Assembly (NCBI GenBank): GCA_023231105.1
Contig: JALNWB010000138.1
Location: forward strand, 1 to 10,693
Source: Ignavibacteriaceae bacterium
GTDB lineage: Bacteria; Bacteroidota; Ignavibacteria; Ignavibacteriales; Ignavibacteriaceae
DNA: 10,693 bases
Direction: 5' to 3'
Positions within the stretch are counted from its first letter, which is position 1. Every line of letters begins with the position of its first letter. Under the pieces are notes generated by a model. The model searched no databases. It worked only from the letters and a program-made list of their open reading frames with translations, and was not told the DNA's origin. Of the stretch, positions 7,407 through 10,693 are shown piece by piece. Both the position numbers and the translations under genes were made by a program.

Positions 7407-7901
7407 TTATTCTTCGTTGATATGTTTTTTCGGGTACTCATAAAAAAGGAGTTTCCCTTTTTTAACTTCATCCCAATGCTCGGCATCAAATTCAAACGCA
7501 ACGATTGCACACGTTGGCAAATTGTCTATCCTTGCTCCAAAATGATTTGCCAGCGACGTTAAGCCCGGATTATGTCCGAACAACATTACGGAAGAAATTG
7601 AATCATCCAACTCGTGAACTACTTCAAGAAGTGTTTTTAGTGAGGCTTCATAAATTTTTTCTTCAAGTTGGATGTCGGATTCATTTATCTTCAGAACCTT
7701 AGCAAAAACCTTTGCGGTAGTTATCGCCCGTTTCGCCGGACTCGAAACAATCTTTTCGATTTTAATTTCTTTTTCAGAAACAAATTTTGACATAACATCC
7801 GCACTCCGGTTTCCGCGGTTATTTAGTGGGCGGTCAAAATCCTTGACAACTCCGCTTTCCCAGCTTGATTTTGCATGTCGTACTATATATAATATTTTCA
7901 T
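7407..7901 (-). CDS. SixA-like histidine phosphatase family protein
   Basis: The 164-residue protein is a short member of the histidine phosphatase (phosphoglycerate mutase-like) superfamily. The catalytic motif is RHAKSSW, with Arg8 and His9 as the phospho-accepting pair. The second Arg is in SSPAKRA (Arg58), a Glu lies in KIYEA (Glu85), and the second His is in GHNPGLT (His110). RHAKSxW and the small size place it with SixA-type proteins; E. coli SixA removes phosphate from His of phosphotransfer proteins. Whether this one acts on phospho-His proteins or small molecules is not shown by sequence. No signal peptide is visible, so it is cytoplasmic. It is a single minus-strand gene, convergent with the hisN-like gene and divergent from the aldo/keto reductase. 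The ATG at 7901 directly precedes the conserved beta strand KILYIVRHA, so the start is secure, although no Shine-Dalgarno sequence is evident. Confidence 0.9.
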   Translation of the reverse strand: MKILYIVRHAKSSWESGVVKDFDRPLNNRGNRSADVMSKFVSEKEIKIEKIVSSPAKRAITTAKVFAKVLKINESDIQLEEKIYEASLKTLLEVVHELDDSISSVMLFGHNPGLTSLANHFGARIDNLPTCAIVAFEFDAEHWDEVKKGKLLFYEYPKKHINEE

Positions 7902-8000
7902 AAAGTTTTTATTTTAAATTTAACAAATTCCAGTGGATTTCAGTACGCCGTTGGAATAAAAAACGCAACAGAAAAGTTAATTAAGACGAATCTTTGGAAT

Positions 8001-8105
8001 GATTGAATGGATGCATGGTTGAATGATGAAAATGCGAATCCAAAGTAAAAGAAATAATTTTGAATCATTCATCGGCTTTTCATTCAACCATTCAGTCATT
8101 CAATC
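8001..8105. repeat. Long imperfect inverted repeat built from TGAATG-like units
   Basis: Bases 8001-8026 pair with 8080-8105 at 23 of 26 positions, with a 53-nt spacer. Both arms are made of repeated GAATG/TTGAATG words (GATTGAATG, GGTTGAATGA), so the structure is at once an inverted repeat and a short-motif repeat. It lies in the 271-bp divergent gap between the SixA-like gene and the aldo/keto reductase. No credible coding sequence covers it: the open frame through it joins the reductase frame only because no stop happens to intervene. A MITE-like or REP-like dispersed element is the likeliest explanation; a transcribed hairpin is possible. Confidence 0.7.
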
Positions 8106-8144
8106 ACGCTCCGGCTTCAATTACTTTTTCATCTTATCTTTTCT

Positions 8145-8152
8145 TAACTTTG
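8145..8152 (+). promoter_or_regulatory. Candidate -7 promoter box for the aldo/keto reductase
   Basis: TAACTTTG matches the Bacteroidota TAnnTTTG -7 consensus. It lies just after the TGAATG inverted repeat and 20 bp before the chosen start at 8173. A start of transcription near 8156-8159 would leave the in-frame ATG at 8161 almost leaderless and give the ATG at 8173 a leader of about 15 nt. No clear -33 TTG is present at standard spacing. Confidence 0.4.
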
Positions 8153-8172
8153 AAATAAAAATGAGAATCACA

Positions 8173-9147
8173 ATGCAATACAGAAAACTTGGAAAAACGG
8201 AATTAAATGTTTCGGAAATCTCACTCGGCTGCTGGACGCTTGGCGGACTTAACTGGGTGAACGGACAACCGAACGGCTGGGCGAATGTTGATGAAGGGGA
8301 AGCCGCTCAAGCGATTAATTACGCGATTGAAAACGGCGTCAATCATTTTGACAACGCCGATGTTTACGGCAACGGTAAAGCGGAAAGAATGCTTGCAAGA
8401 ATTCTCGGAAGCAGAACAAAAGATGTATCGATCGCGACAAAAATTGGCTGGTTTCCCGGAACCGCTGCCAATGCGTACGAACCTCAGCATATTCGTCATC
8501 AATGCGAACAATCGCTTGTAAATTTAAAACGTGAATACATTGATCTTTATTATTTCCATCACGGCTATTTCGGCGATAACGATGAATATCTTGATGATGC
8601 AGTTGAAATGATCTATCGTTTAAAAGAAGAAGGGAAAATTCGTTTCATTGGGCAGTCGGCTTACTCGCATGAAGATTTTATGAAACTTGTTCCGAAAGTC
8701 AAACCGGATGTGCTTCAAAGCTGGGCGCACGCGATGGATGATAAATTCATAGTTGATGGAACTCCGACGCGAAAATTACTTGAAGAGTATAAAATGTCTT
8801 TCGTCGCTTTCAGTCCGCTTGCACAAGGACTTTTGCTCGGCAAGTACGACAAAAATAATCCGCCTCAATTTGCTGAAGGAGATCACCGGAGAGGTTCACA
8901 AAAATTTTCAAGAGAAAATTTAGAGAATATCGAATCGAAGATCTCAAGATTAAAAGAGCATTTCGGCTCATCAGTTGAAGACCTTGCGCGGGTTGCTCTG
9001 CAATATCTATTAAAATATAATGTTGTCGGAACAGTCATTCCGGGATTCAGAAACTTGCATCAAGTAAAAGTGAATTTATCGGCATTGAACAAACCATTAA
9101 CCGATGATGAATTCAATTTCGTAAAAAATATTTTTGCTAAAAATTAA
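8173..9147 (+). CDS. Aldo/keto reductase
   Basis: The 324-residue protein is a (beta/alpha)8-barrel NAD(P)H-dependent oxidoreductase that reduces aldehydes or ketones. The N-terminus MQYRKLGKTELNVSEISLG is the usual start of this family. The catalytic tetrad can be placed as Asp60, Tyr65, Lys90 and His129 (HFDNADVYG, IATKIGW, DLYYFHH). FVAFSPLAQGLLLGKY and the C-terminal VIPGFRNLHQVKVNL are cofactor-side motifs of the family. An in-frame ATG at 8161 would add four residues, and the frame is open back to 8023, but 8173 fits the family and the promoter-like box at 8145. The substrate cannot be told. The thioredoxin-like gene begins 11 bp after the stop, so the two probably form an operon. Confidence 0.92.
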   Translation: MQYRKLGKTELNVSEISLGCWTLGGLNWVNGQPNGWANVDEGEAAQAINYAIENGVNHFDNADVYGNGKAERMLARILGSRTKDVSIATKIGWFPGTAANAYEPQHIRHQCEQSLVNLKREYIDLYYFHHGYFGDNDEYLDDAVEMIYRLKEEGKIRFIGQSAYSHEDFMKLVPKVKPDVLQSWAHAMDDKFIVDGTPTRKLLEEYKMSFVAFSPLAQGLLLGKYDKNNPPQFAEGDHRRGSQKFSRENLENIESKISRLKEHFGSSVEDLARVALQYLLKYNVVGTVIPGFRNLHQVKVNLSALNKPLTDDEFNFVKNIFAKN

Positions 9148-9158
9148 CTGGAGAAGAA

Positions 9159-9629
9159 ATGAAAAGACTTGTCGAACTGATCGTGATTGTAATGCTTTCG
9201 TTTACCTTTGTTATTACTGCACAAAAAAAAGAACGGGAAAAATTTGATCCTTCCCGCAGTGCCGTAAAAGATATAGAAAATGCAATTGTGCAAGCGGAAA
9301 AAGAGAACAAGAGAATTCTGCTTGATGTCGGCGGCGAGTGGTGCATCTGGTGTCATCGTTTGGATGAATTTATTTTAGCGGATAAAGAAATAGATTCCAC
9401 CTTACACGCAAATTTTATTGTCGTTAAAGTTAATTTCAGTAAAGAAAATAAGAACGAAACTTTTCTGTCAAAGTATCCGAAAGTTGAAGGATATCCTCAC
9501 TTTTTCATTTTAGAAAAAGATGGAAAGCTTCTGTTCTCTAAAAATACCGGGGAGTTGGAGAAAGAAAAATCTTATGACAGAGAAAAAATTATTAGTTTTC
9601 TAAAGGAGTGGAAACCGAAAAAAAAATAA
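9159..9629 (+). CDS. Secreted thioredoxin-fold protein (thioredoxin_7/DUF255-like)
   Basis: The 156-residue protein starts with a signal peptide (MKRLVELIVIVMLSFTFVITAQ, cleavage probably near residue 21), so it acts outside the cytoplasm. The thioredoxin fold follows: ILLDVGGEWCIWCHRLDEF carries the redox motif Cys62-Ile-Trp-Cys65, and GYPHFFILEKDGK (111-123) has the cis-proline Pro113. WCxWCH with a following acidic helix is typical of thioredoxin-like domains near the DUF255/YyaL type rather than classical thioredoxin (WCGPC). The likely role is thiol-disulfide exchange on envelope proteins, for example cysteine reduction or cytochrome maturation, but no partner is visible here. It has the clearest Shine-Dalgarno sequence in the window (GGAG at 9150-9153, five bases before ATG) and lies 11 bp after the aldo/keto reductase. 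The gene ends in a Lys-rich tail. Confidence 0.87.
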   Translation: MKRLVELIVIVMLSFTFVITAQKKEREKFDPSRSAVKDIENAIVQAEKENKRILLDVGGEWCIWCHRLDEFILADKEIDSTLHANFIVVKVNFSKENKNETFLSKYPKVEGYPHFFILEKDGKLLFSKNTGELEKEKSYDREKIISFLKEWKPKKK

Positions 9630-9642
9630 TTCCCACGCAATT

Positions 9643-9709
9643 GGACGCAGATTTGTTATGATTGCTTATGATCGGCGCAGATCATAAAAACCTTAATTAA
9701 TCTGCGTCC
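9643..9709. repeat. Nested inverted repeats, possible terminator or dispersed element
   Basis: The arm GGACGCAGATT (9643-9653) is the exact reverse complement of AATCTGCGTCC (9699-9709). Inside lies a second perfect hairpin, TTATGATC (9666-9673) with GATCATAA (9680-9687), around the 6-nt loop GGCGCA. The word CGCAGAT occurs twice, and its complement a third time. A T-rich tract (TATTTTTCTT) follows the right arm, so the structure could end transcription of the reductase/thioredoxin pair. The outer arms are 45 nt apart, long for an intrinsic terminator; a dispersed repeat element with CGCAGAT words is the alternative. Confidence 0.65.
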
Positions 9710-9879
9710 TATTTTTCTTAATTCGCAATTGACCTTCCTTCAAAAATATCTGTATCGAATTAAGTCCTCCGTTTTGTGCAAAATTGTTTTTTGTGCTCTA
9801 TAAAATTCTTAGAGTCATAAAAAAGATTATTTTAGTAAAAGCAAAATCAATAATTATTTCTCAACTAAAAGAGGTTCTT

Positions 9880-10693
9880 ATGAAAGTTCTTGCTTCCTTT
9901 GTTACAGGTATATTGTTGCTCTTTTTTATCTCCTCGTGTACACAGCTTCCTACCGGCGTAGAAGAAACATCATCCCAAATTTCCTTACAAAAAGTTACCG
10001 TTCTCGAAAACTTTGAAGCGGGAACAAAAACTGCTTATGCTGTCGGAGATGTTACATTTACTTCCGGTATATGGACTTTGAATGATGCACTCGTCGGTAC
10101 ATCAACTTCAGATCCCAAAAACGGAACAAAAAGTATTCGCACAAGAAACAGCGGAAAAATTACTATGAAATTTAACCGCACTGATGGCGCAGGCGTTGTT
10201 TCTGTAAAGCATGCGAAGTACGGAACAGATGCAAACTCAACATGGAGTCTTTGGTATTCCATTAACAGCGGAAGCACGTGGACGCAAACCGGCGTTTCAG
10301 TAACAACCTCTTCTACAACATTACAAACAGCTTCCTTCACCGTCAATAAATCGGGAACCATTCGTTTTGAAATTAGGAAAACAGACGGAACAGCGAACAG
10401 AGTAAACTTTGACGATTTCACCATCAATGATTACGGTACCGGTTCCGGAAACAGTGAAACCGAACCAAACAACACTACCGCTGCTGCAAACCCGATCTCA
10501 ATTTTTCCTGCAACTTATAGCGGATACGTAAGTACAACTTCAGATATTGATTATTTCAGTTTTTCCGCCGCTTCCGGACAGACAATTACTTTGGGATTGA
10601 CGGTGCCGGCAAATAAAAATTATAATCTTTATTTGTTAAACGCTTCTTCTGTAACGGTCGCAAGTTCTACAAAAGCCAGCGGTCTTGCGGAAA
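9880..10693 (+). CDS. Lipoprotein with N-terminal beta-rich domain and PPC domain, C-terminus cut by window edge
   Basis: An open frame of 271 codons begins at the ATG preceded by AGAGG five bases upstream, and runs off the right edge. A lipoprotein signal peptide ends in ISSC (Cys20), so the protein is lipid-anchored, probably to the outer membrane. Residues about 44-185 form a Ser/Thr/Asn-rich beta domain that starts FEAGTKTAYAVGD and ends VNFDDFTINDY. I recall this type of domain in secreted nucleases and adhesins of Bacteroidota. A linker at 188-192 leads to ETEPNNTTAAANP (193-205) and DIDYFSF (222-228), the signature of a bacterial pre-peptidase C-terminal (PPC) domain, which continues past the window. 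PPC domains accompany secreted hydrolases, so a peptidase or nuclease domain may follow, but none can be seen. The 250 bp upstream carry repeats and no clear TAnnTTTG box. Confidence 0.85.
   Translation, partial: MKVLASFVTGILLLFFISSCTQLPTGVEETSSQISLQKVTVLENFEAGTKTAYAVGDVTFTSGIWTLNDALVGTSTSDPKNGTKSIRTRNSGKITMKFNRTDGAGVVSVKHAKYGTDANSTWSLWYSINSGSTWTQTGVSVTTSSTTLQTASFTVNKSGTIRFEIRKTDGTANRVNFDDFTINDYGTGSGNSETEPNNTTAAANPISIFPATYSGYVSTTSDIDYFSFSAASGQTITLGLTVPANKNYNLYLLNASSVTVASSTKASGLAE

Noticed and set aside
8023..8172. N-terminal extension of the aldo/keto reductase from the ATG at 8023
   Set aside because: The extra 50 residues would be encoded by the TGAATG inverted repeat and do not resemble the family, whose normal N-terminus begins at 8173.
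10035..10427. Minus-strand open frame of 130 codons antisense to the lipoprotein gene
   Set aside because: The plus-strand frame has a signal peptide, lipobox and PPC motif; the antisense frame is low-complexity hydrophobic sequence without a recognizable domain.

Overview
The window is AT-rich and looks like chromosomal DNA from the Bacteroidota/Ignavibacteriota side of the FCB group. The basis is inference from several things: a huge soluble multi-PAS hybrid-style sensor kinase, an AmmeMemoRadiSam-system radical SAM enzyme, a SpoIID/LytB protein without a signal peptide, a lipoprotein with domains common in that group, mostly weak Shine-Dalgarno sequences, and two upstream matches to the TAnnTTTG -7 box used in Bacteroidota. 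No rRNA, tRNA, CRISPR array, transposase or phage gene was found.

Layout. Positions 1-2744 (minus) hold a sensor histidine kinase with six PAS domains, cut by the window edge exactly at the N box of its ATPase domain. A 144-bp gap separates it from the radical SAM gene amrS (2889-3914, minus). A 160-bp divergent intergenic region follows, with a 14-bp perfect palindrome and a promoter-like box. From there a plus-strand run of three tightly packed genes starts: SpoIID/LytB protein (4075-5415), GT4 glycosyltransferase (5444-6562) and an inositol-monophosphatase/HisN-type phosphatase (6559-7311). The last two overlap by ATGA. A convergent gap with a 14-bp inverted repeat leads to a minus-strand SixA-like histidine phosphatase (7407-7901). 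A 271-bp region with a long imperfect inverted repeat made of TGAATG-like units separates this from a plus-strand pair, an aldo/keto reductase (8173-9147) and a secreted thioredoxin-fold protein (9159-9629). A 250-bp region with nested inverted repeats then leads to a lipoprotein (9880 to the right edge) that has an N-terminal beta-rich domain and a pre-peptidase C-terminal (PPC) domain and is cut off before any catalytic domain.

How the genes fit together. SpoIID, GT4 and the phosphatase are the most likely co-transcribed unit. A cell-envelope role is suggested by SpoIID (peptidoglycan glycan cleavage) and GT4 (glycan transfer), while the phosphatase may simply be a histidine-biosynthesis enzyme carried along. 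The aldo/keto reductase and thioredoxin-like genes probably share a transcript. The kinase and the SixA-like phosphatase both deal with phospho-histidine chemistry but are 4.7 kb apart, and I see no direct evidence linking them. I did not find a convincing new multi-gene system. The most unusual material is the signal-less SpoIID operon divergent from amrS, the three unrelated palindromic intergenic elements, and the truncated lipoprotein.
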